Part shown: positions 1-6,666 of the stretch, piece by piece
How positions within the stretch are numbered: position 1 is the first letter of the stretch
How the letters are laid out: each line of letters starts with the position of its first letter
From: Succinimonas sp963628765
GTDB lineage: Bacteria > Pseudomonadota > Gammaproteobacteria > Enterobacterales > Succinivibrionaceae
Assembly (NCBI GenBank): GCA_963628765.1
Contig: CAVGFV010000072.1
Coordinates: 1-13,954, forward strand
Length of the DNA stretch: 13,954 nucleotides
Direction: 5' to 3'
Program-made: the position numbers and the translations under genes
The notes under the pieces: generated by a model
Seen by the model: the letters and a program-made list of their open reading frames with translations, nothing else
What the model was told of the DNA's origin: nothing
The model's database searches: none

Positions 1-283
1 TCTACAACTTCCTTAAACTTTTTTTCTGTGTATGTTTAAAATGACAGAATTACGGTAAATACTAATTCTTGCATTAATAAAAATGCTGTTATAGCAATGT
101 TGTTTGAGATCTTTTAGCCATTGTTTTTCCTAACTAGCAGCAAACAAGAACCCAAAAATCAGTTTAAAAAAATGACTTTTAACCTTAGAATACAACTGTG
201 TTGATGTTGGCTCTTACTGTTATTAGGTAAAGCTATTTTAGCTTTCTTGAAGTTACCAAGGTGTGCTCTAATTAGGGATTATT
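1..283. other. Upstream non-coding stretch before rcsF
   Basis: No convincing gene is visible. The stretch holds a short dyad at 71-86 (GCATT/AATGC) and a sharper one at 229-245, AAAGCTA-TTT-TAGCTTT (7-bp arms, 3-base loop), about 40 bases before the rcsF start. There is no T-run after the second dyad, so it is not an intrinsic terminator; it could be a leader hairpin or an operator. A TTGATG hexamer at 201-206 is a possible -35, but no good -10 follows, so no promoter is called. Confidence 0.4.
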
Positions 284-670
284 ATGAATATTAGACTACG
301 TATACTCACATTGTTTTCTTTATTTTGTATAACTGTGTCAGGGTGTAGTTTTTTTTCATTTGAGAGTAACCTTGATCCTGACAAAATTTCCGAATATTTT
401 GATAAAGCAGGGATAAAGGTTTATAAAAATTCAGAGCTTCGTGACCTCAATTATGAAGATCTTGGCATGATTGAAGGTAGTTCTTGTCAAGAGGATTCCA
501 GTAGCCCTGTGGCTTCAGAACAAGATGCTAGAATTGATGCACGAGATAAGGCTTATGCTAGAAAAGCTAATGGCATCATTTATACCTCATGTGTAGCCTT
601 AGAAAACACTCCATCATGTGTTACCAGTGTTTCCTGTTACGCTAGAGCCTTATATGTCAAAGAAGATTGA
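284..670 (+). CDS. rcsF: RcsF-like outer-membrane lipoprotein, envelope stress sensor
   Basis: 128 residues; E. coli RcsF has 134. In enterobacteria RcsF is the outer-membrane lipoprotein that senses envelope damage and triggers the Rcs phosphorelay. What is seen: a basic then hydrophobic signal peptide (1-20), a lipobox V-S-G-C with Cys21, and Ser at +2, which fits outer-membrane sorting. The signalling core has D-L-G-x-x-x-G-x-S-C-Q around Cys68, then Cys103, Cys112 and Cys118. Their spacing matches the four cysteines that form the two nested disulphides of E. coli RcsF, so Cys68-Cys112 and Cys103-Cys118 are the expected pairs. The linker after the lipid anchor (22-45) is short and acidic rather than proline-rich as in E. 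coli. A TAGGGAT element precedes the ATG. The 3' end overlaps trmO by 17 bases, the same neighbour as in enterobacteria. No other Rcs gene is in the window, so a full Rcs pathway is not shown. Confidence 0.85.
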   Translation: MNIRLRILTLFSLFCITVSGCSFFSFESNLDPDKISEYFDKAGIKVYKNSELRDLNYEDLGMIEGSSCQEDSSSPVASEQDARIDARDKAYARKANGIIYTSCVALENTPSCVTSVSCYARALYVKED

Positions 671-1388
671 TAGTAGCTATTCTATAAAGCCTATAGGGTG
701 GATTGAGACTCCTTTTATGGAGAAATTTGCTGTTCCTAGGCAGAGTTCTCTTATCACTCATGGAATTTTTAAAATTCATTTTTATCCACCGTACAATAAT
801 GTAGATGCCTTTGATGGAATATCTGAATTCAGCCATTTGTGGGTGTCTTTTTTATTTCATGAAATCCCTATAGAAAAAGAATTTTTAGCAAAGGTCCGTC
901 CTCCAAGACTAGGTGGGAATGTTTCAAAAGGTGTTTTTGCCACACGTTCTCCATTTAGACCTAATAGAATTGGCCTTTCTTTAGTGAAACTTAAATCTTT
1001 TTCCAAGGAAAATAACGATCCTGTTCTTAATATAGAAGGGGCTGATTTGGTTAACGGAACCCCGATAATTGATATCAAACCTTATATAAAGTTCACTGAT
1101 AGTGTGCCTAATGCGAGGTCAGGGTTTGCCGAAGAGGCCCCAAAATTGATGCCCGTGCAATTCACCAAAGAAGCTGAAGAAAAGATTTTGCAGGCTGGTA
1201 TTCCAGAGTTTAAAGAGTTAATTACAGAAGTTTTAGCTCAAGATCCTAGACCTGCTTATCGCCATAATATAGAAGATGATGATAGAGAATACGGTGTTTT
1301 GCTTTATGATTTCAATGTTAAATGGCAAGTAAAAAATGCTACATCTATTGTTTCGAACATTGAAAATAAAAGTGATTACCAAAAATAG
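654..1388 (+). CDS. trmO: tRNA (adenine(37)-N6)-methyltransferase TrmO
   Basis: 244 residues from the chosen start; E. coli TrmO (formerly YaeB/TsaA) has 235. The enzyme uses S-adenosylmethionine to methylate t6A at position 37 of tRNA-Thr, giving m6t6A, which fine-tunes decoding of ACY codons. Family signatures are clear: P-I-G-W-I-E-T-P-F near the start, K-F-A-V-P-R-Q, the F-S-H-L-W strand, V-R-P-P-R-L-G-G, G-V-F-A-T-R-S-P-F-R-P-N, D-I-K-P-Y, and the C-terminal V-L-A-Q-D-P-R-P-A-Y-R block. The frame is open from an ATG at 618, but family alignment begins at the ATG at 654, inside the end of rcsF. There is no strong Shine-Dalgarno, so translational coupling to rcsF is likely. The stop lies four bases from the end of the convergent epimerase gene. 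Confidence 0.93.
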   Translation: MSKKIDSSYSIKPIGWIETPFMEKFAVPRQSSLITHGIFKIHFYPPYNNVDAFDGISEFSHLWVSFLFHEIPIEKEFLAKVRPPRLGGNVSKGVFATRSPFRPNRIGLSLVKLKSFSKENNDPVLNIEGADLVNGTPIIDIKPYIKFTDSVPNARSGFAEEAPKLMPVQFTKEAEEKILQAGIPEFKELITEVLAQDPRPAYRHNIEDDDREYGVLLYDFNVKWQVKNATSIVSNIENKSDYQK

Positions 1389-1392
1389 GTGG

Positions 1393-2310
1393 CTAGTTAT
1401 TAGCTTGTTTCCAAGAATTCACTAACTTTTTAAAATCTGTCCATTCATATTGATACTTTAAGTTTTGGATTCCGTTATTTTGTAGGACATTGCTGTCAAT
1501 TAGTACGGCTCCTGTATTCGGACGTAAGGCCTTTATGATGATTTTAGGAATCATGAAAGTTGGTAGCAAATTATTGTGAGATCTTAGGGAGCAAATAAGT
1601 TCTTTAATGGTTATATGGGTAGGGACAGAAAAGTTTATAGCACCTTCAAAATCCGAATGTTTTGTTATAAGTTCATATATTAGCTTAACTACATCTTGAA
1701 TACTGATCCAAGAAACCAGGTTCTTGCCATCTCCAGGAATAAAATGCGTAAGGATGGGAAATTTTATATAAGGATAACAGATGCCGCCATCACTACCGAT
1801 AATATTGCTAAAACGCATGAATATGGTATTTGGCTCTGAACTTAAAAGTTTATTTTTCTTAGCATCGTAAAGTGCATCTTTAATACTGTTTTCCCACGCA
1901 TCTCGAAGTGCTTTCAAAAAATTATCATGACCATTTTCAATGCCACTGGATGCTGAAAATATTACTTGAGGAAGAGTGCCTTTTTGGGCCATTTCGGTTA
2001 TTAACGTTTGGGAAAATTTCACTCGTGATTCATAGAGTAATTTTATATTTTCAAAAAAAGGTACGGGCTTAAAAATAGCACTACCAGCGAGATTTATAAG
2101 AATATCTCCTTTGATACTGGTAAAGTCGTGAATACTATTGATGATGCATATTCTAGATGTTGAAGACGCTAGAACTTCTGAAAATACCTTTTGGGCTTTT
2201 TTGCCATTTCTTGTAAGTATGACGAACTGCCAAGATGGTTCTTGTTTAATTAGAAATTTAATAAGGTTTCGTCCGACAAAACCTGTAGCCCCTGTTATCA
2301 ACAGTTTCAT
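1393..2310 (-). CDS. NAD(P)-dependent epimerase, YfcH/TIGR01777 type
   Basis: 305 residues; the family usually has about 300. The N-terminus is a Rossmann nucleotide-binding fold with L-L-I-T-G-A-T-G-F-V-G (glycines 7, 10 and 13). Later parts match the YfcH/SulA group of extended short-chain dehydrogenases: F-S-A-S-S (strand 5), M-R-F-S-N-I-I-G-S-D-G-G, V-S-W-I-S-I-Q-D-V-V, and a C-terminal DUF1731-like tail (N-V-L-Q-N-N-G then K-Y-Q-Y-E-W-T-D-F-K-K-L). The aromatic Y-Y-G motif that normally follows the S-A-S strand is replaced by an unrelated sequence (I-E-N-G-H), so the usual catalytic tyrosine is not evident. The substrate of this family is unknown. It lies downstream of pta, past that gene's terminator, and has no obvious Shine-Dalgarno. 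It converges tail to tail with trmO. Confidence 0.8.
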   Translation of the reverse strand: MKLLITGATGFVGRNLIKFLIKQEPSWQFVILTRNGKKAQKVFSEVLASSTSRICIINSIHDFTSIKGDILINLAGSAIFKPVPFFENIKLLYESRVKFSQTLITEMAQKGTLPQVIFSASSGIENGHDNFLKALRDAWENSIKDALYDAKKNKLLSSEPNTIFMRFSNIIGSDGGICYPYIKFPILTHFIPGDGKNLVSWISIQDVVKLIYELITKHSDFEGAINFSVPTHITIKELICSLRSHNNLLPTFMIPKIIIKALRPNTGAVLIDSNVLQNNGIQNLKYQYEWTDFKKLVNSWKQANN

Positions 2311-2326
2311 TTTTATTTTTTTCTGT

Positions 2327-2357
2327 TAAAAAAAACGGATCTTAAAAAGATCCGTTT
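2327..2357 (-). terminator. Intrinsic terminator of pta
   Basis: Read on the minus strand, AAACGGATCTT, a three-base loop and AAGATCCGTTT form an 11-bp perfect stem, followed directly by a T-run. It starts about 20 bases after the pta stop and separates pta from the downstream epimerase gene. Confidence 0.93.
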
Positions 2358-2378
2358 CTCACCTAAATTAAATAAAAA

Positions 2379-4463
2379 TTACTTCTTCTGTTGCTGTGCT
2401 TGAATTGCAGTAATAGCAATTGTGAACACAATATCGTCAACGAGAGCACCACGAGACAAGTCGTTAACAGGACGCTTTAAGCCTTGGAGCATAGGTCCAA
2501 TTGATACGAGGTCAGCAGAACGCTGAACAGCCTTGTAAAGAGGGTTACCACAGCTTAGGTCTGGGAATATATAAACATTCGCCTTACCTGCTACAGGTGA
2601 ATTTGGAGCCTTTGATTTAGCTACATCTTCAACATAAGCAGCGTCGTACTGTAAAGGACCGTCTACTGCGAGTTCAGGACGTTTAGCCTTAACTTCATCA
2701 CCAGCAGCCTTCACAAGGTCAACATCAGGACCCTTACCAGAAGTACCGGTTGAGTAAGAAATCATTGCAACACGTGGGTCAATACCAAATGCTTTAGCAG
2801 TATCTGCTGACTGCATTGCAATGTTAGCAAGTGCAGTTGCATCTGGGTTAGGATTTACAGCGCAGTCACCATATACAAGAACTTGATCTGGGAAGAGCAT
2901 GAAGAAAATAGATGATACTAATGATGCACCAGGAGCAGTCTTGATGATCTGGAAAGCTGGTCTAATGGTGTTAGCAGTAGTATGAACAGCACCAGAAACG
3001 AGACCATCAACTTCGTTGTTGTCGATCATCATGGTTCCGAGCATTACGTTATCTTTAAGTTCTTCAAGAGCCTTTTCAGGAGTCATACCCTTAGCTTTAC
3101 GAAGTTCTACAAGACGATCAACATATTTTGATCTGCTTGATTCGATGTCGATAATTTCAACACCTTCACCAAGAGTAACGTTTTGTTCTTGGGCTACCTT
3201 TCTGATTTCATCTGGGTTACCAAGAAGAACTGGGGTAGCAATGCCTTTTTCTGCACAGATTGCAGCAGCCTTAACAGTACGTGGTTCGTTGCCTTCTGGA
3301 AGAACAATGCGCTTTCTGTCAGCCTTAGCGGTAGCAATGAGTTTGTATCTGAATGCAGCAGGGCTGTAAAGTCTTTCGTGATCTTTGTTTTCAGAAAGAG
3401 CTTTTAAGCAATCTTCGTTGAAGCAATGAGCAACGAAGTCAGCAATTGCATGTACACGATCGGTATCATCAGAAGGGATGCCGATTTCGTCGTTGAAGTT
3501 CTTAAGATCGATAGCAGTCTGCCAAGCTTCGTTGTTGGTTTGGAATACAGGAAGTTTGGTTGCATAGATCTTGTTCAAAAGATCTTTTGCGTTGTTAGAC
3601 AATGCAGAGCTACCAGTAAGAAGCAAAGCACCAATCTTTACATTAGGTGCAACTTCAGCAACAGTTGCAAGAATATCGTCACGATCTGTAGGAACGATTA
3701 CTAATGAATCATCTACAATTCTATTTTTGATATTTTCAGCAGAGCAGTCACAGAATACGGCATCAGATAATCTTCTGGTGTTAATTTCACCGTTATTTAG
3801 GATGTTAGCACTGAGGAAACGAGCACTTAAGAATTTAGCAAGATCGCAAGGACGTGCAACATTAAGTTTGCCGTTTAGTGGTACAGCAGCAAGAGCTGTA
3901 GTGATGCCAGAAAGATCAAGACCGTTAAGTTCAGAGGTGATCTTATTGAAGATTACGCCGAGTACACGCTTCTTCTGGATCTTGCTCAAGCTATTGATAA
4001 TCTGTTGAATAGAATTCTTGAGGTGTTTTACATCTTTGTATGGGCGAGCGAGAAGTACAATATCAGCATCAATGCCACTTGCAATCTTTGCATTTAAAGC
4101 AGAAGCAAAAGGATGTCTTTCTTGTGGTGCTAAACCTTCAACAATGATGATGTCGCTGTTTGATTCAGCTTTAAACTGTTCAAAGTTAGCAATGATTTCT
4201 TCAAGAAGAGATGTTTCATCATTCTTTGAAATCATTTCTTCCATGTAATTTGCGCTTAATGGTTCTGCAAGAGTTAGTCCTGTGCTTGTTCTAACAGCAG
4301 CTGTACTAGCTTCGGATCCAACGTCTGATGATTTTGGTTGAGCTACCGGCTTAAAGAAACTGACTTTCGAACCTTTTTCAGATAGAGCCTTGATTAAGCC
4401 TAAGCTGATAGATGTTGCTCCGGCTTCAGTATTGACCGGATAAAGCATTATAGTACGTGCCAA
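2379..4463 (-). CDS. pta: Phosphate acetyltransferase Pta, long three-domain form
   Basis: 694 residues; E. coli Pta has 714. It converts acetyl-CoA and phosphate to acetyl phosphate and CoA, the first step of the Pta-AckA acetate/ATP route used in fermentation. The N-terminal BioD-like P-loop-fold domain (about 1-200) starts like E. coli Pta (I-M-L-Y-P-V, then F-K-P-V-A-Q-P). A DRTGG domain (about 210-330) contains G-E-I-N-T-R-R. The catalytic PTA_PTB domain (about 370-690) contains V-L-P-E-G-N-E-P-R-T-V-K-A-A, D-G-L-V-S-G-A-V-H-T-T-A-N-T, S-Y-S-T-G-T-S-G and S-I-G-P-M-L-Q-G. Most of the length difference is a missing segment of about 25 residues after the N-K-I motif near 170. The start codon is TTG (4463-4461) with a strong AGAGAGGA seven bases upstream; it aligns with Met1 of E. 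coli Pta, whereas the next ATG is five codons in. ackA is not next to it. Confidence 0.97.
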   Translation of the reverse strand: MARTIMLYPVNTEAGATSISLGLIKALSEKGSKVSFFKPVAQPKSSDVGSEASTAAVRTSTGLTLAEPLSANYMEEMISKNDETSLLEEIIANFEQFKAESNSDIIIVEGLAPQERHPFASALNAKIASGIDADIVLLARPYKDVKHLKNSIQQIINSLSKIQKKRVLGVIFNKITSELNGLDLSGITTALAAVPLNGKLNVARPCDLAKFLSARFLSANILNNGEINTRRLSDAVFCDCSAENIKNRIVDDSLVIVPTDRDDILATVAEVAPNVKIGALLLTGSSALSNNAKDLLNKIYATKLPVFQTNNEAWQTAIDLKNFNDEIGIPSDDTDRVHAIADFVAHCFNEDCLKALSENKDHERLYSPAAFRYKLIATAKADRKRIVLPEGNEPRTVKAAAICAEKGIATPVLLGNPDEIRKVAQEQNVTLGEGVEIIDIESSRSKYVDRLVELRKAKGMTPEKALEELKDNVMLGTMMIDNNEVDGLVSGAVHTTANTIRPAFQIIKTAPGASLVSSIFFMLFPDQVLVYGDCAVNPNPDATALANIAMQSADTAKAFGIDPRVAMISYSTGTSGKGPDVDLVKAAGDEVKAKRPELAVDGPLQYDAAYVEDVAKSKAPNSPVAGKANVYIFPDLSCGNPLYKAVQRSADLVSIGPMLQGLKRPVNDLSRGALVDDIVFTIAITAIQAQQQKK

Positions 4464-4909
4464 TTTTTTTTCCTCTCTGATTTACTGAACAACAGGGATC
4501 CTTTTCAGAGTTTCAGTTGGGTATAAAACTGAAACCGGATTTCGGTACGGTGAACCCGTGATCCGTTTCCTGTAATGTCGATTTGCGCTGTTATAAATTA
4601 CTATCGTGAGTTATTATCATCTAAAATCAAATCTTCTTTGGATGATTACTATACCTGTTAACATGGTAGTACTCATTTTGTTGGTTTATAAACAGCTCGC
4701 CGTGCAGAAAATAACCTCTCAAAGTATATCTGATTTGCTTTTTTACAGCAATTTTGGAATGGCTGAAATTGAGCACTGACACGCTTTTTAGACGAATTCA
4801 AGAGTAACCCTAAGAATCACTTTTATGGCTCTTTTGCTGTGTGATTTTAGAAAAATAAAAAAGTTATATTTTTGAAGTGAAATTTGTTTTGTTGTTTTGG
4901 AGGAATGTT
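4464..4909. other. Divergent pta-yfbV intergenic region
   Basis: About 450 bases with no convincing gene. The half nearest pta (4485-4568) is rich in inverted repeats and is described separately as a pta leader. The rest is AT-rich and must carry the start signals for both genes. A TATATT at 4865-4870 could be a -10, but it lies 40 bases before the chosen yfbV start without a good -35. On the pta side several TATAA-like elements lie near 4590-4620 and none stands out. No tRNA and no clear CRP or FNR dyad was found. Confidence 0.45.
4485..4568 (-). promoter_or_regulatory. Hairpin-rich 5' leader of pta
   Basis: On the transcript side of pta this stretch can form several stems: arms 4510-4518 and 4527-4535 (GTTTCAGTT/AACTGAAAC, 9 bp, 8-base loop); CGGAT 4536-4540 with ATCCG 4561-4565, extendable by three A-T pairs past a bulged C; ACGG/CCGT (4547-4550, 4556-4559) inside that; and CTGAA/TTCAG (4485-4489, 4504-4508) next to the ribosome binding site. 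The first two stems compete for 4532-4534, so alternative folds are possible. I do not recognise a known riboswitch class. Confidence 0.4.
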
Positions 4910-5356
4910 GTGATACAAGAAATTCAAAAAGGGCGCCTCATATGTAAACTTTGGCCTTTGAAAAACAAAACAATAAATGCGGTGTATCGTGAGGGATTTA
5001 TCGTATCTGCGGTTCTTTTTGGTCAAAAGACCCTTCCATTAGTAATTGCGTTCTTTGTGGTGTGGTACACCATCTTTATTAGGGTATATAACTTTACTTT
5101 TCCTACTTATATATGGCCTTCTATTGTAGTAATGGTTGGTCTTGCTGTATGCGGTCCTTTGTATGGGCTATATAAATTAGGAAAAAGATCTCAACGTAAC
5201 CTTACAGAGAGAGAAATCGAATGGTATGGAAAGGTTTGTAAAGCTTCAGGTGTAACTCCTAATTTAAGACCAAACGTTATGTGTCTTGCTGAAGCTTTAC
5301 ATACTGCTTTTGAAAAGAAAGATTTGGATCCTAAAGTATTCGTGGATGAACTTTAA
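4910..5356 (+). CDS. yfbV: YfbV (UPF0208) family inner-membrane protein
   Basis: 148 residues; E. coli YfbV has 151. YfbV/UPF0208 is an inner-membrane protein reported to help insulate the Ter macrodomain in E. coli; its biochemical activity is unknown. The opening (I-Q-K-G-R-x-x-x-K-L-W-P-L) matches the conserved R-G-Q-x-Y-x-K-T-W-P-L of the family. Two hydrophobic segments follow (about residues 33-60 and 68-92), then L-G-K-R-S and a soluble tail ending in a conserved A-E-A-L-H-x-A-F-E pattern. The frame is open from a GTG at 4877, but GTG at 4910 is preferred: GGAGGA at 4899-4904 lies five bases before it and the family alignment begins there. In enterobacteria the gene is next to ackA-pta in the same direction; here it is divergent from pta and convergent with pflA. 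Confidence 0.83.
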   Translation: MIQEIQKGRLICKLWPLKNKTINAVYREGFIVSAVLFGQKTLPLVIAFFVVWYTIFIRVYNFTFPTYIWPSIVVMVGLAVCGPLYGLYKLGKRSQRNLTEREIEWYGKVCKASGVTPNLRPNVMCLAEALHTAFEKKDLDPKVFVDEL

Positions 5357-5368
5357 GATCCTAAAAGG

Positions 5369-6148
5369 TTAGAAGGTATCTTTAAAATAGCCTCTCACTA
5401 TAGATCTTACATGTTCCATAACCTCTTTCTTAGGAGGGTGAACATTTTCTAGCTTATATGGATCATTAAAGAACTTCCACTTATGTTTACCAAGTTCGTG
5501 GTAAGCGAGGAGTTCTACTCTTTCTACGGAATCGCCTAATGATTTAATGAATTTTCCTAAAGCATGGGCGTTTTCGTCATCATCTGTATATCCAGGAATT
5601 ACTACCATTCTGATCCACATCTTCTTATTATGGCTGTGGAGATATTTTGCAAATTCCAGAACTTTTTGGTTACTAAAGCCAGTAATTATTTTATGTCTTT
5701 CGTCGTTCATACATTTCAGATCTAGAAGAAATGTATCGGTTTCGTTTATTAGGGCTACTTGGTCTTTACCGTAGCTAAAAAAGCCATTGGTATCCAAACA
5801 GGTATTAAAGCCAGCTTCATGAACTCTTCTAAATAGTTCTGTAACGAATTTAGCTTGTAAAGATGCTTCACCACCAGTACAAGTAACGCCACCGCCAGTG
5901 GCGTTAAAGAAAGATTTATAGGTAACGATTTCTTTCATGAGATCATCAACCGTATAAATGGTTCCACCTTTCATGTCCCAGGTGTCGCGGTTATGACAGT
6001 ATATGCATTTGAAATTGCATCCTTGAAAAAATACCAAATAGCGAATACCAGGACCATCAACAGTACCACCTGTTTCAATGGAATGGACGTGTGCTGTTAA
6101 AGGAGCATTGGATTCGTTGGCTACTGCGTTATCGTTATTTTCTGTCAT
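5369..6148 (-). CDS. pflA: Pyruvate formate-lyase activating enzyme PflA
   Basis: 259 residues; E. coli PflA has 246. This radical SAM enzyme puts the glycyl radical onto pyruvate formate-lyase under anaerobic conditions. The three cluster cysteines are Cys44, Cys48 and Cys51 in Q-G-C-N-F-K-C-I-Y-C-H-N. The preceding G-T-V-D-G-P-G-I-R and the later G-G-G-V-T-C-T-G-G-E-A, C-L-D-T-N-G-F, and Y-H-E-L-G-K-H-K-W are PflA hallmarks. The frame extends to a GTG at 6160, but that codon lies inside the AAGGTGAG ribosome binding site (6163-6156) of the ATG at 6148, so the ATG is the real start. The extra length is a poorly conserved N-terminal tail. No pflB is next to it, so its partner must be elsewhere. 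It is divergent from the small-peptide operon and shares the AT-rich control region with it. Confidence 0.96.
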   Translation of the reverse strand: MTENNDNAVANESNAPLTAHVHSIETGGTVDGPGIRYLVFFQGCNFKCIYCHNRDTWDMKGGTIYTVDDLMKEIVTYKSFFNATGGGVTCTGGEASLQAKFVTELFRRVHEAGFNTCLDTNGFFSYGKDQVALINETDTFLLDLKCMNDERHKIITGFSNQKVLEFAKYLHSHNKKMWIRMVVIPGYTDDDENAHALGKFIKSLGDSVERVELLAYHELGKHKWKFFNDPYKLENVHPPKKEVMEHVRSIVRGYFKDTF

Positions 6149-6330
6149 ATTTATTCTCACCTTATCTAATAAGTGTGTTCTATTCAGTTTACTTTGAAAG
6201 TCAGTTTTTTCAAAACAGAACAGATATGTTTATACGGCAGACTAACAAATAATTAATGTATTGATGATGGTTTAAGAAAAATTGAAGATATTTCAAATAT
6301 TTTTGTGTTTTAAATTAAGTATATTTCAGA

Positions 6331-6384
6331 TTTTTGTAAAATAATTTCATATTTTTTGTAAAATAATTTCATATTTTTTGTAAA
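6331..6384. repeat. Tandem 22-bp direct repeat (2.2 copies)
   Basis: The unit GTAAAATAATTTCATA followed by six T occurs identically at 6336-6357 and 6358-6379, preceded by five T; a third copy starts at 6380 but keeps only GTAAA. A related word, TTTGTAAAATAATTT, recurs at 6451-6465 and a shorter one near 6511. The 22-bp period is about two helical turns, as expected for repeated protein sites on one DNA face. Confidence 0.85.
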
Positions 6385-6416
6385 GTCTATAAAAATTTGA
6401 AAATTGTAAATAATGC

Positions 6417-6426
6417 NNNNNNNNNN
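6417..6426. other. Run of ten N (sequence gap)
   Basis: Ten undetermined bases inside the AT-rich repeat region. A round ten is typical of a scaffold join of unknown true length, so more repeat or further sequence could be missing here. Confidence 0.95.
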
Positions 6427-6463
6427 ACCTTATGTTATAAGAGCTTAATATTTGTAAAATAAT

Positions 6464-6489
6464 TTTTCTTGAAAATATTTTCAAGAAAA
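6464..6489. repeat. 26-bp perfect palindrome
   Basis: TTTTCTTGAAAAT at 6464-6476 is followed without a gap by its exact reverse complement at 6477-6489. It looks like an operator for a dimeric regulator; in RNA it would have almost no loop. It shares the core GAAAATATTTTC with the palindrome next to it. Confidence 0.85.
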
Positions 6490-6504
6490 TGAAAATATTT
6501 TCAT
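6489..6504. repeat. 16-bp perfect palindrome, second copy of the core
   Basis: ATGAAAATATTTTCAT is a perfect palindrome around the same GAAAATATTTTC core. Its centre is exactly 20 bp from the centre of the 26-bp palindrome, so both cores face nearly the same side of the helix. Tandem operator halves are a likely role. Confidence 0.8.
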
Positions 6505-6564
6505 AGTATTTTTGTAAAATTTTTCAAAAAAATATTGTAAAAATATCATTTTGATGTATTATGT

Positions 6565-6586
6565 AATTGTGATGTGAATCACAGAG
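6565..6586. promoter_or_regulatory. CRP-type binding site
   Basis: TGTGATGTGAATCACA (6568-6583) has both consensus half-sites, TGTGA and TCACA, at the correct six-base spacing. The centre is at 6575.5. It lies 104 bases before the first small gene, a usual place for a class I or II CRP activation site. The site faces pflA too, but is over 400 bases from it. No comparably perfect site was seen elsewhere in the window. Confidence 0.78.
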
Positions 6587-6627
6587 GACTTGGAAAAAAT
6601 TAAAAAACAAAATATCAAGTCTGAAAT

Positions 6628-6635
6628 TTTAATAA
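6628..6635 (+). promoter_or_regulatory. Candidate -10 of the small-peptide operon
   Basis: TTTAATAA lies 50-60 bases after the CRP-type dyad. A start site near 6640 would put the CRP centre at about -64, close to the class I arrangement near -61.5. No good -35 is present, as is common at CRP-dependent promoters. The exact hexamer is uncertain. Confidence 0.3.
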
Positions 6636-6646
6636 TGAAGAAACAC

Positions 6647-6666
6647 ATGACTAGAAAGGTAGTCAT
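6647..6666 (+). promoter_or_regulatory. Leader hairpin before small gene 1
   Basis: ATGACTA (6647-6653) and TAGTCAT (6660-6666) form a 7-bp perfect stem with the six-base loop GAAAGG. It ends eight bases before the GAGGA ribosome binding site at 6675-6679. It would lie near the 5' end of the transcript and could stabilise it or affect initiation. Confidence 0.5.

Noticed and set aside
618..653. Upstream ATG of the trmO frame
   Set aside because: The extra 12 residues lie inside rcsF and do not match TrmO; the ATG at 654 fits the family start.
3016..4248. Several long plus-strand frames opposite pta
   Set aside because: They are antisense shadows of a fully conserved pta reading frame, with low-complexity serine-rich translations and no ribosome binding sites.
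4877..4909. Upstream GTG start of yfbV
   Set aside because: The strong GGAGGA at 4899-4904 lies after it and directly serves the GTG at 4910. A three-codon ATG-TTG-TGA at 4905 abuts that site too closely to be used.
6149..6160. GTG start extending pflA by four codons
   Set aside because: The GTG is part of the ribosome binding site AAGGTGAG for the ATG at 6148.
6331..6384. CRISPR-like array
   Set aside because: The repeats are directly abutting without spacers and are simple AT-rich sequence.
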